A stretch of 64,000 nt of DNA from positions 2,046,001-2,110,000 of the forward strand of contig NZ_JAGF01000001.1 of assembly GCF_000526515.1 (NCBI RefSeq), read 5' to 3'. The stretch's first letter is position 1. The number at the start of each line of letters is the position of its first letter. Position numbers and translations under genes: made by a program. The notes under the pieces were generated by a model. That model was given only the letters and a program-made list of their open reading frames with translations, ran no database searches and was not told where the DNA came from. Below, in pieces: positions 34,552-43,485 of the stretch. Origin of the DNA: Cellulomonas sp. KRMCY2 (GTDB taxonomy: Bacteria > Actinomycetota > Actinomycetes > Actinomycetales > Cellulomonadaceae).

Positions 34552-35997
34552 ATGTTCGAGCCCCGCGCCGACCGCGCAGCCCAGCACCCCACGCCTCGCC
34601 GACCCTCCCGGCACCCCTCCGACATCGACCTCGCCCCCGAGGTCCGCACGGCCCGCCACCAGCTGCTGGGCCTGTACCTCCTGCTCGGCCTGACGGTCTC
34701 GAGCTGGCTCGCGCGGCTCCCCTCGGTGCGCGCGTCGCTCGACCTGTCGACAGCAGAGCTCGGCACGATCCTGCTCGTCGGCGCTGTCGGCTCCTTGAGC
34801 ACGGTCCTGATCGCCGGCGCCTTCGTCGCGCGATGGGGCAGCAGGACGACGCTCCTGACCGCAGCCGTCATCTTCTCCGCCGCCAACGTGCTGCTCGGGC
34901 TCGGCCCGACGGTCGGGAGCGTCGGTGTCCTGGTGCTCGGCGTCCTGCTGATGAGCATGTCCTTCGCGCTCGGCAACGTCCCGATGAACGTCGAGACGGT
35001 GGTCATCGAACGCCGGATGGGGCGCACGGTCGTCCCGCAGTTCCACGCCGCCTTCTCGGTCGGCGCGGTGCTGGGCTCGCTCGTCGGTGCGCTCGCCTCC
35101 TGGGGTCACATGCCGCTGCTCGTGCACTTCGGCGCGGTGAGCCTGCTCACGCTGGTCTGGCGGCTGCTCGCCGTACCGGGTGCGGTGCTGCCCGTCGTGC
35201 CGGCCCCGGTGGCCGCGGCCCCGCTGCAGGACGGACCACCACCCCGACGCGGCGCGGGCCTCCGCACCGCGCTGAGTGCATGGCGCGAGCCGAGGACCTT
35301 GCTCGTCGGGGTCATCGTGATGTCGGCGGCCCTCTCCGAGGGGTCGGCCAACAACTGGCTCGCGATCGCCGTCGTCGACGGCTTCGCGGAGCCCGAGGCG
35401 GTGGCGGCTGTCGTGTTCGGTGTCTTCGTCGCGTCGATGACCGCGGCCCGCCTCGCCGGGACCAGGCTGATCGACCGGTTCGGCCGGGCGGTCGTCCTGA
35501 CCGGCTCGGGCATCGTCTCGCTCGCCGGGCTCGCCCTGTTCGGGTTGGCGCCGAACCTTCTGCTCGCCGCCGTCGGCGTGGTCGGGTGGGGCCTCGGCGC
35601 CGGGCTCGTGGTGCCGATCGGCATGGCCGCGGTCTCGACCGACCCGCTGCGCGCCGCCGGGCGGGTGGCGGTCGTGTCCGCCTTCGCGTCGGTGGCCTCG
35701 ATCGCCGCGCCACCGCTGATCGGCGTCGTCGCCGAGCAGATCGGCACGCGGCATGCGCTGCTCCTGATCGCCGTCGCCCTCGTGGCCGGTACCGCGCTGT
35801 CGGGCCGGATCGATGCCGCGGACACGGTCGGTGCGACGGCCACGGTCCGTTCGCCGGCCACGGTCCGGGTGCCGGACCGGGCCGCCATGCGGCAGGATGC
35901 CTCCGAGCACGTCCTGCCGGGTGAGCCCGTCCGCCGGCCGGTGACCCTCGAGCAGATCGTCCAGGAGCATCAGTTGAGCAGCCAGGGGCAGCGGTGA
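34552..35997 (+). CDS. MFS transporter (first of a tandem paralogous pair)
   Basis: This 481-residue protein has twelve predicted membrane helices with central loop after helix 6. Landmarks are PQFHAAFSVGA, WREPRTLLVG and LSEGSANNWLAIAVVDGF. The same three motifs recur in the downstream protein, showing a tandem duplication. They resemble the YbjJ-like MFS branch, whose substrates are mostly unknown (sugars are plausible given the LacI regulator). The C-terminal tail of about 60 residues is hydrophilic. The stop overlaps the next start by GTGA. Confidence 0.9.
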   Translation: MFEPRADRAAQHPTPRRPSRHPSDIDLAPEVRTARHQLLGLYLLLGLTVSSWLARLPSVRASLDLSTAELGTILLVGAVGSLSTVLIAGAFVARWGSRTTLLTAAVIFSAANVLLGLGPTVGSVGVLVLGVLLMSMSFALGNVPMNVETVVIERRMGRTVVPQFHAAFSVGAVLGSLVGALASWGHMPLLVHFGAVSLLTLVWRLLAVPGAVLPVVPAPVAAAPLQDGPPPRRGAGLRTALSAWREPRTLLVGVIVMSAALSEGSANNWLAIAVVDGFAEPEAVAAVVFGVFVASMTAARLAGTRLIDRFGRAVVLTGSGIVSLAGLALFGLAPNLLLAAVGVVGWGLGAGLVVPIGMAAVSTDPLRAAGRVAVVSAFASVASIAAPPLIGVVAEQIGTRHALLLIAVALVAGTALSGRIDAADTVGATATVRSPATVRVPDRAAMRQDASEHVLPGEPVRRPVTLEQIVQEHQLSSQGQR

Positions 35998-37334
35998 GCA
36001 CACCGGTCGGTACCGGGAGCGACCGCAGCCTCCGGGCCGCGTCGACGGCAGTCTTCATCACCTTCGCCCTGAACGGGTTCAACTTCGCCAGCTGGGCCGC
36101 CCGGCTGCCCGCGGTCCGCGACGAGCTCGGGATGCGCCCCGAGCAGCTCGGGCTCCTGCTGCTCGTCGGCTCGATCGGCTCGATCGCTGCCCTGCCGTTG
36201 TCCGGCCTCGTCGTCCAGCGGCTGGGTGCGCGGCGCACCATCCTGGGCTTCGCCGTGGTCAACGTCGCCGGTCTGCTGCTCGCCGCGACCGGGGTCGCCC
36301 TGGGCTCGGTCTGGTGGGTCGTCCCGTCACTGGTGATCTTCGGCATAGGTACCGGCGTGTGGGACGCCGCGATGAACCTCGAGGGCGCCGCTGTCGAGCA
36401 GCGGCTCGGCAAGGCGATCATGCCCCGCTTCCACGCCGGCTTCTCGTTCGGCACGATGGCCGGCGCCGGTCTCGGCGCGGTCGCCGCATGGCTGGCCGCA
36501 CCCGTCATCGCGCACCTCGCCGTCGTCCTCGGCCTGAGCCTGGTCGGCGTGGTCCTGTGCGCCCGCTCCTTCCTGCCGGAGGGCACCCACGACGCGCACC
36601 CGCACGAGCACGTCGACGAGGCCGGCGTGGTTGCCGCAGGCACAGTCCCCCGCACCGCGTGGCTCGAGCCCCGCACGCTCCTGATCGGCCTCGTCGTGCT
36701 CGGTGCCGCCCTGACCGAGGGCGCCGCGAACGACTGGGTCGGCGTGGCGGTCGTCGACGGCTTCGGTGCGAAGCATGAGGTCGGGGCCCTCACCTTCGGT
36801 GTGTTCGTCACCGCGATGACCGCGATGCGGCTGCTCGGCACCGGCCTGCTGGACCGGTGGGGCAGGGTCGCGGTGCTGCGGCTGTCGGCCGGCCTGTCCC
36901 TCGTCGGCCTGGCCATGTTCGCCCTGGTGCCGAGCCTGGGTCTCGCCCTGGTCGGGGTGGTGCTCTGGGGCATGGGTGCCGCGCTCGGCTTCCCGGTCGG
37001 CATGAGCGCCGCGTCGGACGACCCGCGCCGGGCGGCCCCGCGGATCGCCGTCGTCGCGACCATCGGCTACAGCGCGTTCTTCGTCGGCCCACCGCTGATC
37101 GGCCTGCTCGCCGAGCACGTCGGCTACCGACAGGCTCTGCTGGCGGTCGCCGCCCCGGTGCTGATCGGCCTCCTGGTGCTCAAGGCGCTGCACCCGCTGC
37201 CGACCGCCGCGGGCGCAGCCGGAGCCCAGGGCGCGGCGGGACCCGAGGGCGCAGCGGGACCCGAGGGCGCAGCGGGACCCCAGGGCGCAGCGGGCACCGC
37301 CGACGTCGAAGCCGTCCGGGGTGCCGAGCGGTGA
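35994..37334 (+). CDS. MFS transporter (second of pair) with collagen-like tail
   Basis: This 446-residue transporter has twelve predicted helices. It shares PRFHAGFSFG, WLEPRTLLIG and LTEGAANDWVGVAVVDGF with the upstream paralogue and starts at the GTG overlapping its stop. After the last helix comes an unusual tail (about 402-430) of Gly-X-Y triplets such as GAQGAAGPEGAAGPEG, encoded by 18-base repeats (about 37210-37300). The two MFS proteins are likely co-regulated by the divergent LacI protein. Confidence 0.9.
   Translation: MSTPVGTGSDRSLRAASTAVFITFALNGFNFASWAARLPAVRDELGMRPEQLGLLLLVGSIGSIAALPLSGLVVQRLGARRTILGFAVVNVAGLLLAATGVALGSVWWVVPSLVIFGIGTGVWDAAMNLEGAAVEQRLGKAIMPRFHAGFSFGTMAGAGLGAVAAWLAAPVIAHLAVVLGLSLVGVVLCARSFLPEGTHDAHPHEHVDEAGVVAAGTVPRTAWLEPRTLLIGLVVLGAALTEGAANDWVGVAVVDGFGAKHEVGALTFGVFVTAMTAMRLLGTGLLDRWGRVAVLRLSAGLSLVGLAMFALVPSLGLALVGVVLWGMGAALGFPVGMSAASDDPRRAAPRIAVVATIGYSAFFVGPPLIGLLAEHVGYRQALLAVAAPVLIGLLVLKALHPLPTAAGAAGAQGAAGPEGAAGPEGAAGPQGAAGTADVEAVRGAER
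37210..37300 (+). repeat. 18-base repeats encoding Gly-X-Y triplets
   Basis: About four and a half units of the type GGCGCAGCGGGACCCGAG run in frame near the 3' end of the second MFS gene and encode GAAGPE/GAAGPQ hexapeptides. Confidence 0.85.
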
Positions 37335-37564
37335 ACGACGACCGGGCGGCGCACCGGCCGGCTGCGTGGTGCCGTCCTCCGACGCCGTGAGCGGGCCGGG
37401 CAGCCGGGGCCGCCCGGCGCGCACGACCGACCCGGTCGATCGGGCTGCGTCCTTCGCCGTCCTGGCCACCGCCCTGAGCCCGAACCGGATTCGCCGAGCC
37501 CCTGCCCGGGTCGGTCGGCAGCCGCACCGCGTCCTGATCCGCCCGCGGCCCTAGCCTGGAGCCC

Positions 37565-38728
37565 GTGACGACCTCCGATCCCGACCTCCACAGCCCCGAC
37601 CTCCACAGCAGTGCGCCGACGCTTGCGGACCTGACCACGCTGCGACTCGGCGGTCCCGTCGGGCGCTACCTGGAGACGACGTCGGCGGACGACCTCGCGG
37701 CCGCGGTACGCGAGGCGGACGCCTCCGGTGAACCCGTGCTGGTCCTCGGCGGCGGGTCGAACGTCGTGGTGCACGACGACGGGTTCCCCGGACTCGTGGT
37801 CCGTGACGTCCGCAGCGGCATCACCGTCGAGGCTGCCGACACGTGCGGGGGAGCGAGCATCCTGGTGCCCGCCGGGACGCCGTGGGTCGACGTCGTCGAC
37901 CGTGCCGTGTCCGAGGGCTGGGTGGGGATCGAGGCGCTCGCCGGCATCCCCGGCTCGGCCGGTGCGACACCCGTGCAGAATGTCGGCGCCTACGGCCAGG
38001 AGGTCGCCGGCGTCGTGTCGACGGTCCGGGTCTGGGACCGCGGGGAGCTGCGCATCCGGACGTTCTCGGTGGTCGACCTCGACTTCGGCTATCGCAGCTC
38101 GGTGCTCAAGCGCTCGCTGCGCGGCCCGGACGGCACGCCGTCGTCCTTCGCACCGACTCCCCGGCACGTCGTGCTCGACGTCGGCTTCCAGCTGCGGCTC
38201 GGCACCCTCTCGGCGCCCGTCGGGTACACGGAGCTGGCCAGGCGGCTCGGCGTCGAGGTCGGCGGGCGGGCCCCGCTCGACGAGGTGCGCGCCACGGTCC
38301 TGGGGCTGCGGGCAGGCAAGGGCATGGTCCTGGACCCTGCCGACCACGACACCTGGAGTGCCGGCTCCTTCTTCACCAACCCGGTCGTCGAGGCCTCGCT
38401 GGCCGATGCGTTGCCCGACGGCGCGCCGCGGTTCGAGGTGCGCTCGGCGCGCCCCGAGCGCACGACCGGGCCGAGCCTGGGCGCCGTCGACCCGACCCTG
38501 GTCAAGACCAGCGCCGCATGGCTGATCGAGCACGCCGGCTTCGGCAAGGGCTTCGGCCTGCCGGGCACCGTCGGCCTCTCGACGAAGCACTCGCTGGCCC
38601 TGACCCACCGCGGCGGCGGCACGACGGCCGAGCTCCTCGCCCTGGCGCGCACCGTGCGCGACGGCGTCCGCGACACGTTCGGCATCGACCTCGAGCCCGA
38701 ACCGGTGCTCGTCGGCTGCAGCCTCTGA
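37565..38728 (+). CDS. murB: UDP-N-acetylenolpyruvoylglucosamine reductase
   Basis: This 387-residue flavoenzyme reduces UDP-GlcNAc-enolpyruvate to UDP-MurNAc in peptidoglycan synthesis. The FAD-binding landmarks are LGGGSNVVVHDDGF (about 60-73) and ALAGIPGSAGATPVQNVGAYGQEV, with YRSSVLK (Tyr/Arg) and the catalytic Ser in SAGSFFTNPV. GTG 37565 follows GGAG. A short duplication (DLHSPDLHS) lies in the N-terminus. The gene stands alone after the MFS operon and converges on add. Confidence 0.96.
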   Translation: MTTSDPDLHSPDLHSSAPTLADLTTLRLGGPVGRYLETTSADDLAAAVREADASGEPVLVLGGGSNVVVHDDGFPGLVVRDVRSGITVEAADTCGGASILVPAGTPWVDVVDRAVSEGWVGIEALAGIPGSAGATPVQNVGAYGQEVAGVVSTVRVWDRGELRIRTFSVVDLDFGYRSSVLKRSLRGPDGTPSSFAPTPRHVVLDVGFQLRLGTLSAPVGYTELARRLGVEVGGRAPLDEVRATVLGLRAGKGMVLDPADHDTWSAGSFFTNPVVEASLADALPDGAPRFEVRSARPERTTGPSLGAVDPTLVKTSAAWLIEHAGFGKGFGLPGTVGLSTKHSLALTHRGGGTTAELLALARTVRDGVRDTFGIDLEPEPVLVGCSL

Positions 38729-38748
38729 CCTCGATCCGCCTCGAGCGG

Positions 38749-39846
38749 TCAGCCCGCGGTACCGGCGGCTGCGGTACCGGCGGCGGCGGTGCCGACTGCT
38801 GCGGTGCGGTCGCCCGTGGCGGGGCGGTCGGGCTCGGCCAGCCATGCGTCGATCCCCGCGAGCAGCCGCGTGCGGGTCGCTGGCGTCGCCCGCGAGGCCC
38901 GGACCGAGCCCCTGGCCAGCTCGGCGAGCTCGGCGTCGTCGAGGCCGTGCACGCGTCGTGCGACCTCGTACTGCGCGACGAGCCGTGACCCGAACAGCAG
39001 CGGGTCGTCCGCACCGAGGGCCAGCGTCGCCCCGGCGGCGACGAGCGCCCGCAGCGGTACGTGGTGGTCCTCTGCGTACACCCCGAGGGACACGTTGGAT
39101 GCCGGGCACAGCTCGAGCGCGACCCCACGCTCGATGACGTCGGCCAGCACACCAGGGTCCTCGGCCGACCGGACGCCGTGGCCCAACCGATCCGGCGCGA
39201 GGTGTTCGAGCACCTCGCGGATGTGCTCCGCGCCCAACAGCTCGCCGCCGTGCGGCACCGACGCGAGCCCGGCCCGGCGGGCGATCGCGAAGGCTGGTGC
39301 GAACTCCGCCGTCACGCCACGGCGCTCGTCGTTGCTCAGGCCGAAGCCCACGACCTGTCCCGGGCCGTGCCCCGCATACCGGGCCGCCAGGCGCGCGAGG
39401 GTCCTGGCATCGAGCGGGTGCCGGACCCGCGACGAGGCGACGATCACGCCCACCTCGACGCCGGTCGCAGCGCTCGCCGAGCGCGCCTCGTCCAGGATGA
39501 TCTCGAGCGCCGCCGTGATGCCGCCGACGAACGGCGCGTACGACGTCGGGTCGACCTGCAGCTCGAGCCGTCCCGACCCCTCGACCGCGTCGTCGGCCGC
39601 GGCCTCGGCGACGATCCGGCGCATGTCCGCCTCGGTGCGGACGCAGGCGCGCGCGGCGTCGTACAGGCGCTGGAAGCGGAACCAGCCGCGTTCGTCGACC
39701 GGCGGCCGCACGGGGTCGCCGTCGAGCAGCGCACGCGGCAGGCGAGCGCCACGCGCCGCGGCCATGTCGGCGAGGGTCGCGCTGCGCATCGACCCGGTGA
39801 AGTGCAGGTGCAGGTGCGCCTTCGGCAGAGTCACCAGGTCGCGCAT
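38749..39846 (-). CDS. add: Adenosine deaminase
   Basis: This 365-residue metal-dependent hydrolase converts adenosine to inosine in purine salvage. The N-terminal HxH zinc ligands (His11, His13) are in KAHLHLHFTGSMR, and further active-site motifs are VPHGGELLG, RLGHGVR, ELCPASNVSLG and ALGADDPLLF. The last motif differs slightly from the usual NTDDP, so a related purine or adenine substrate is possible. The C-terminus carries a low-complexity tail of GTAAAG-type repeats. It diverges from the small secreted protein at 39967. Confidence 0.9.
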   Translation of the reverse strand: MRDLVTLPKAHLHLHFTGSMRSATLADMAAARGARLPRALLDGDPVRPPVDERGWFRFQRLYDAARACVRTEADMRRIVAEAAADDAVEGSGRLELQVDPTSYAPFVGGITAALEIILDEARSASAATGVEVGVIVASSRVRHPLDARTLARLAARYAGHGPGQVVGFGLSNDERRGVTAEFAPAFAIARRAGLASVPHGGELLGAEHIREVLEHLAPDRLGHGVRSAEDPGVLADVIERGVALELCPASNVSLGVYAEDHHVPLRALVAAGATLALGADDPLLFGSRLVAQYEVARRVHGLDDAELAELARGSVRASRATPATRTRLLAGIDAWLAEPDRPATGDRTAAVGTAAAGTAAAGTAG

Positions 39847-39865
39847 CGGGTCAGTGTGCCAGCCA

Positions 39866-39926
39866 CGATGAGAGAACCCTCATCGCGCTCACCTGGCGCT
39901 CTCACGCGGGTGCCGCAGGATGAGAG
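39866..39926. promoter_or_regulatory. GATGAG/CTCATC elements between add and the small secreted protein gene
   Basis: A 7-bp inverted repeat (CGATGAG at 39866-39872, CTCATCG at 39879-39885) is followed by GCTCTCAC (39898) and another GATGAGAG (39919-39926). These could be regulator sites for either divergent gene. Confidence 0.4.
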
Positions 39927-39966
39927 CTCGATCGGGCGCCAGATCGGCGCCTCGAGAGGGGGAACG

Positions 39967-40479
39967 ATGAAGAACCGCAGAATCGTGACGGCCGTGAGTG
40001 CTCTGACCGGCTTGGCCCTGCTCAGCGGCTCGGCCGCCTTCGGCACCGGTGGGACGACGGAGACCACCACCACCACCGAGTCGTCGACCGTCCAGTCGAT
40101 CGAGGCGCGCAACGCCGCTGTCGCCCTGCACGCCCAGCTGGTGGCCCGGCTCCAGGCGCTGACCGAGCAGGCGGCCGCCAAGGCCGCAGCCGCGCAGGCC
40201 GCCGCCGAGGCGGCAGCAGTCGCCGCCGCCGACGCTGCTGCTGCTCAGGCCGCTGCCGACCAGGCCGCTGCCGAGTCCGCCGCCGCCGAGCAGGCCGTGC
40301 GTGACGCCGCTGCGGCCCTCGAGGCTCAGGCCGTTGCCGACCCGGCGCCGGTCGACCCGGCCGTCGACGGCAAGGACGGCGAGTGTGACGGTGACGGCGA
40401 CCGTGACGGCGAGCACGACGGTGACCGCGACGGCTTCGGCGGCGGGCACCACCGCGGTGGCCACGACGGCGGTCGTTGA
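39967..40479 (+). CDS. Small secreted Ala-rich coiled-coil protein with Asp/Gly/His-rich tail
   Basis: I recognise no family. This 170-residue protein has a signal peptide (about 1-26), a Thr-rich stretch, an Ala/Glu/Gln-rich helix (about 45-120) likely to be a coiled coil, and a C-terminal tail of DGDGDRDG, EHDGDRDG and GGGHHRGGHDGG. The tail could bind divalent metal ions (inference). The ATG follows GAGAGGGGGAA. It converges on the histidine kinase gene of an OmpR-type two-component cluster, which also encodes a protein with an Asp/Gly-rich tail, suggesting a functional link. Confidence 0.75.
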   Translation: MKNRRIVTAVSALTGLALLSGSAAFGTGGTTETTTTTESSTVQSIEARNAAVALHAQLVARLQALTEQAAAKAAAAQAAAEAAAVAAADAAAAQAAADQAAAESAAAEQAVRDAAAALEAQAVADPAPVDPAVDGKDGECDGDGDRDGEHDGDRDGFGGGHHRGGHDGGR

Positions 40480-40549
40480 CCGAGCCGGCACCCCAGGGGC
40501 CTGACTGCCCCGATCCACTGACCCACCGGCTGCGCACAGCGCCGGTGGG

Positions 40550-42106
40550 TCAGTCGTCGGTGGGCCGGTGCCGGGCAGGTCCGGTAGTGCTGTCCCGGCC
40601 GGGCGTCCCGGACGAGAGCTCGATCACGAACCGGGCACCGGGGCCGTCCGGCTGCTCCCACCGAGCCGTTCCCTGGTGCGCAGCGGCGATCGCCGCGACG
40701 ATCGCCAGCCCGATCCCGGCACCGTCCGTCGTCCGCCGCGCGTCACTACGCCGTGCGTCCCGCCGTCGTTCGTCGCGGCCCTGGGGCGGCTCCAGGGCGC
40801 CATCGGCGGCGACCCCCTGGTGTCCACGGTCGTAGCGTTCGAACACCCGCGCGGCCTCGGCGGCGGCCAGGCCGATCCCCTCGTCGCGGACCCACAGCCG
40901 CAGGACGCCGTCGTCGGCCTCGCTGCCGATCGTGATCGCTGTGCCCAGGCCCGAGAAGCGCACCGCGTTCGCGGCCAGCTGGAGCCAGGCCTGGGTCAGG
41001 CGCTGACCGTCGACGTCGGCCACGACCTCCGCCCGGCAGGCGACCGACCACCGGCGGTCGCCCAGCGTCCGTGCCTTGTCCAGCACGTCGTCCGTGAGCC
41101 GGCCCAGGTCGACCGGCGCGCGGCGCACGAAGTCGGGCCGCTCGGCCCTGGCCAGGACCATGAGGTCCTCGACCAGCCGGTGCATCCGGTCGAGCTCGTC
41201 CAGTGCGATGCCGTGGGCGGTGCGCACGTCGTCGGGATCGGTCGGGTCGGCGAGCTCGAGGTGGCCCTGGATGATGGTCAGCGGCGTGCGCAGCTCGTGG
41301 CCCACGTCGTCGAGCAGCCGGCGCTGGGCGTCGAACGCCGACTCCAGCCGGTCGAGCATGCCGTTGACGGCGACCGCGACGGCGGCGACGTCGTCGCTGC
41401 CGGTGACCGGGATGCGTCCGGACAGGTCGGACCGGGTGATCCGTTCGGTGCTGCTGCGCACCCGCCGCAGCGGCGCGAGCAGCCGCCCGACGACGGACCA
41501 GCCGACGACAGCGATCACCAGGAGCGAGGCGAGCGCGACCAGCACGTAGGTGCGGAACGTCGCCAGCAGGCTCGCGTGCTCGGCCCCCCTGTCGTGTGCG
41601 ACGACGAACAGTCCCTGCTCGCCGCCTACGGGCATGGTCACCGGAACGGCCACGTACCGGTACTGCGTGATCGGCGTGCTGGTTGTCCGCAGGGTCACGT
41701 CACCGTCGGTCGGCAGGGCGGCGAGCTCGGCGATCAGCTCCTCGTCGTCCTCGAGCCGCAGTGGCGTGCTGCGGGGGGCGAGCCACCGGGGACGTCCGTC
41801 GACCAGGGCGATCACGCCCTCCTCCAGCGCCGGGGCACGGCGCTGGACCGTCCGGTAGAGCAGGTCCGAGACGTTGGTGAACGTCTCGGCCGTCTCCGGG
41901 TCGACGCCCGTGTCGGCAGCCTCGCGGATCTCCGTGACGGCCCGCGCGAGCGACGCGTCGATGCGCAGGTCGGTGCGTCGGACCTGCAGCACGTAGGCGG
42001 TGGAGCCGGCGATCGTCAGCGCCAGCGCGGCGAGGAGCAGGACGGCTGCCATGACCCGTACCCGGACGGTCGCCGGGGGCCGGGCGAAGCGTCCGGGAGC
42101 ACTCAC
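40550..42106 (-). CDS. Sensor histidine kinase (OmpR-type system)
   Basis: This 518-residue kinase has two membrane helices (about 20-40 and 170-195) flanking an extracytoplasmic sensor, then a HAMP domain, an H-box (DDVGHELRTPLTII) and a HATPase domain with N-box (AANAVRFSG) and G-box (RDEGIGLA and GAGIGLAIV). An unusual Arg/Asp-rich insert of about 35 residues (GRDERRRDARRSDARRT) sits in the ATP lid between the two G-motifs. The GTG start overlaps the previous gene by GTGA. It pairs with the response regulator at 42695. Confidence 0.92.
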   Translation of the reverse strand: MSAPGRFARPPATVRVRVMAAVLLLAALALTIAGSTAYVLQVRRTDLRIDASLARAVTEIREAADTGVDPETAETFTNVSDLLYRTVQRRAPALEEGVIALVDGRPRWLAPRSTPLRLEDDEELIAELAALPTDGDVTLRTTSTPITQYRYVAVPVTMPVGGEQGLFVVAHDRGAEHASLLATFRTYVLVALASLLVIAVVGWSVVGRLLAPLRRVRSSTERITRSDLSGRIPVTGSDDVAAVAVAVNGMLDRLESAFDAQRRLLDDVGHELRTPLTIIQGHLELADPTDPDDVRTAHGIALDELDRMHRLVEDLMVLARAERPDFVRRAPVDLGRLTDDVLDKARTLGDRRWSVACRAEVVADVDGQRLTQAWLQLAANAVRFSGLGTAITIGSEADDGVLRLWVRDEGIGLAAAEAARVFERYDRGHQGVAADGALEPPQGRDERRRDARRSDARRTTDGAGIGLAIVAAIAAAHQGTARWEQPDGPGARFVIELSSGTPGRDSTTGPARHRPTDD

Positions 42107-42621
42107 CGTCCGCCGCGGCCGTCGTCCCGGCCGTCGCCGTCGCCGGACAGGTCGCGGCCGGCCGGAAGCATCCCGTCGCCGGTGGGCTCCCAGGTGCCGG
42201 CGCCGTCGTGGTACGCCGTGCCATCGGCCGTGCGCTCGCGGTAGCCGTCGCCGTCCCGCGTCGTGTCGCCCTGGCCCCACGTGGTCGGGGCCGTGCGGTC
42301 CGGGTCGCGCGCGGTCCGGTCGTCCAGGGCGGGTGCAGGTCCGGCGTGGTCGGTAGCCGGGAGCGCGGGAGCTGCCGCGACGGCCGCGCCCTGGTCGGAC
42401 GGCAGGGCGTCGGCGTCCGAGGCCGCCGGCACCTGCGCGGCCGGCAGCACGTCCTGGATCCCGCCCGCCGGCGCAGGCGTCGGGACCTGGTCGACGAACG
42501 AGGTCGTCACCGGGCCGCCGAGCTCAGGGTGCGGTGCGGTCGGGAAGGCGATCACGCACGCGACCACGCCCAGCGCGACCATCGCGGCGCCGCCGTTCAC
42601 CAGAGTCGCGCCGCGGGCCAT
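42103..42621 (-). CDS. Hypothetical membrane-anchored protein between response regulator and kinase
   Basis: No family recognised. This 172-residue protein has an N-terminal hydrophobic helix (about 5-28), a Pro/Ala-rich middle and a Gly/Asp/Arg-rich C-terminus ending DGDGRDDGRGGR. It is encoded between the response regulator and the kinase, overlapping the latter, so it is likely an accessory sensor or membrane partner. The Asp/Gly-rich C-terminus resembles the tail of the secreted protein at 39967-40479. Confidence 0.7.
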   Translation of the reverse strand: MARGATLVNGGAAMVALGVVACVIAFPTAPHPELGGPVTTSFVDQVPTPAPAGGIQDVLPAAQVPAASDADALPSDQGAAVAAAPALPATDHAGPAPALDDRTARDPDRTAPTTWGQGDTTRDGDGYRERTADGTAYHDGAGTWEPTGDGMLPAGRDLSGDGDGRDDGRGGR

Positions 42622-42694
42622 GCTCCGAGGGTACGTGCCGGTCGCCAGGGTCACCACGCGAGGCCGGGACCCCGGCGGTGGCGTCCGCCCCGGT

Positions 42695-43387
42695 TCAGCC
42701 GCGCGTGACCGCCGAGGGCCCGTCCGCCAACCGGTACCCCATGCCGCGCACCGTCTCGATGACATCCGTGCCGAGCTTCTTGCGCAGGTAGCGGACATAC
42801 ACGTCGACCACGTTGGAGCCGGGGTCGAAGTCGTAGCCCCACACCCGGGACAGCAGCTGCTCGCGGCTGAGGACCTGGCCGGGGTTGCGGAGGAAGGCCT
42901 CGGTCAGGGCGAACTCCCGTGCGGACAGGTCGACCTCGCGGCCGTCGACATCGGCCTTGCGGGTGCGCAGGTCCAGGCCGAGGGTGCCGTGGCGCAGCGT
43001 GGTCGTGTCGCTGCTGCTCCCCTCGCTGCGTGGACGCAGCCGCAGCCGGACCCGCGCGAGGAGCTCCTCGAACCGGAAGGGTTTGGCCATGTAGTCGTCG
43101 GCACCGGCCTCGAGCACGGCCACGGTGTCCGTGACCGAGGTCCGCGCCGTCAGGATGATCACGGGTACGGCGTTGCCCGCCTCGCGCAGCCGGCGCAGCA
43201 CGGTGAAGCCGTCCCCGTCGGGCAGCCCGAGGTCGAGGATCAGCAGGTCGACGCTGCCGGCCGCGGCGAGGTCGTACGCCTCACGGCCGGTGCCGACCAC
43301 CAGGGGCGCGTGCCCGGCGGCGCGCAGGCCCTTGGCGACGAACGAGGCGATGCGCTCCTCGTCCTCGGCGATGAGGATCTGGCTCAT
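42695..43387 (-). CDS. OmpR-family response regulator
   Basis: This 230-residue regulator has a receiver domain (IAEDEERI acidic pair, phospho-acceptor Asp in LLILDLGLPDGDG near residue 51, Thr in LTARTS and Lys in AKPFRFEEL) and a winged-helix DNA-binding domain ending VRGMGYRL. GGAGGGCGG precedes the ATG. It is the first gene of the operon with the 172-residue protein and the kinase. Confidence 0.95.
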   Translation of the reverse strand: MSQILIAEDEERIASFVAKGLRAAGHAPLVVGTGREAYDLAAAGSVDLLILDLGLPDGDGFTVLRRLREAGNAVPVIILTARTSVTDTVAVLEAGADDYMAKPFRFEELLARVRLRLRPRSEGSSSDTTTLRHGTLGLDLRTRKADVDGREVDLSAREFALTEAFLRNPGQVLSREQLLSRVWGYDFDPGSNVVDVYVRYLRKKLGTDVIETVRGMGYRLADGPSAVTRG

Positions 43388-43485
43388 GAGCCGCCCTCCC
43401 TGTCCTCGGTGTGGGTACGAGTCTGGCCGCCGACGGGTCGCGGCGCCTGCCGAGGACTCGCGGGACATCCGGACGCAGGCACCGT

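Noticed and set aside
36314-36778. 154-codon frame inside the second MFS gene
   Set aside because: It lies wholly within a well-supported transporter in another frame and has typical high-GC shadow composition.
33276-37334. Insertion sequence or prophage carrying the LacI/MFS genes
   Set aside because: No transposase, integrase, terminal inverted repeats or target duplication could be seen; composition matches the surroundings.
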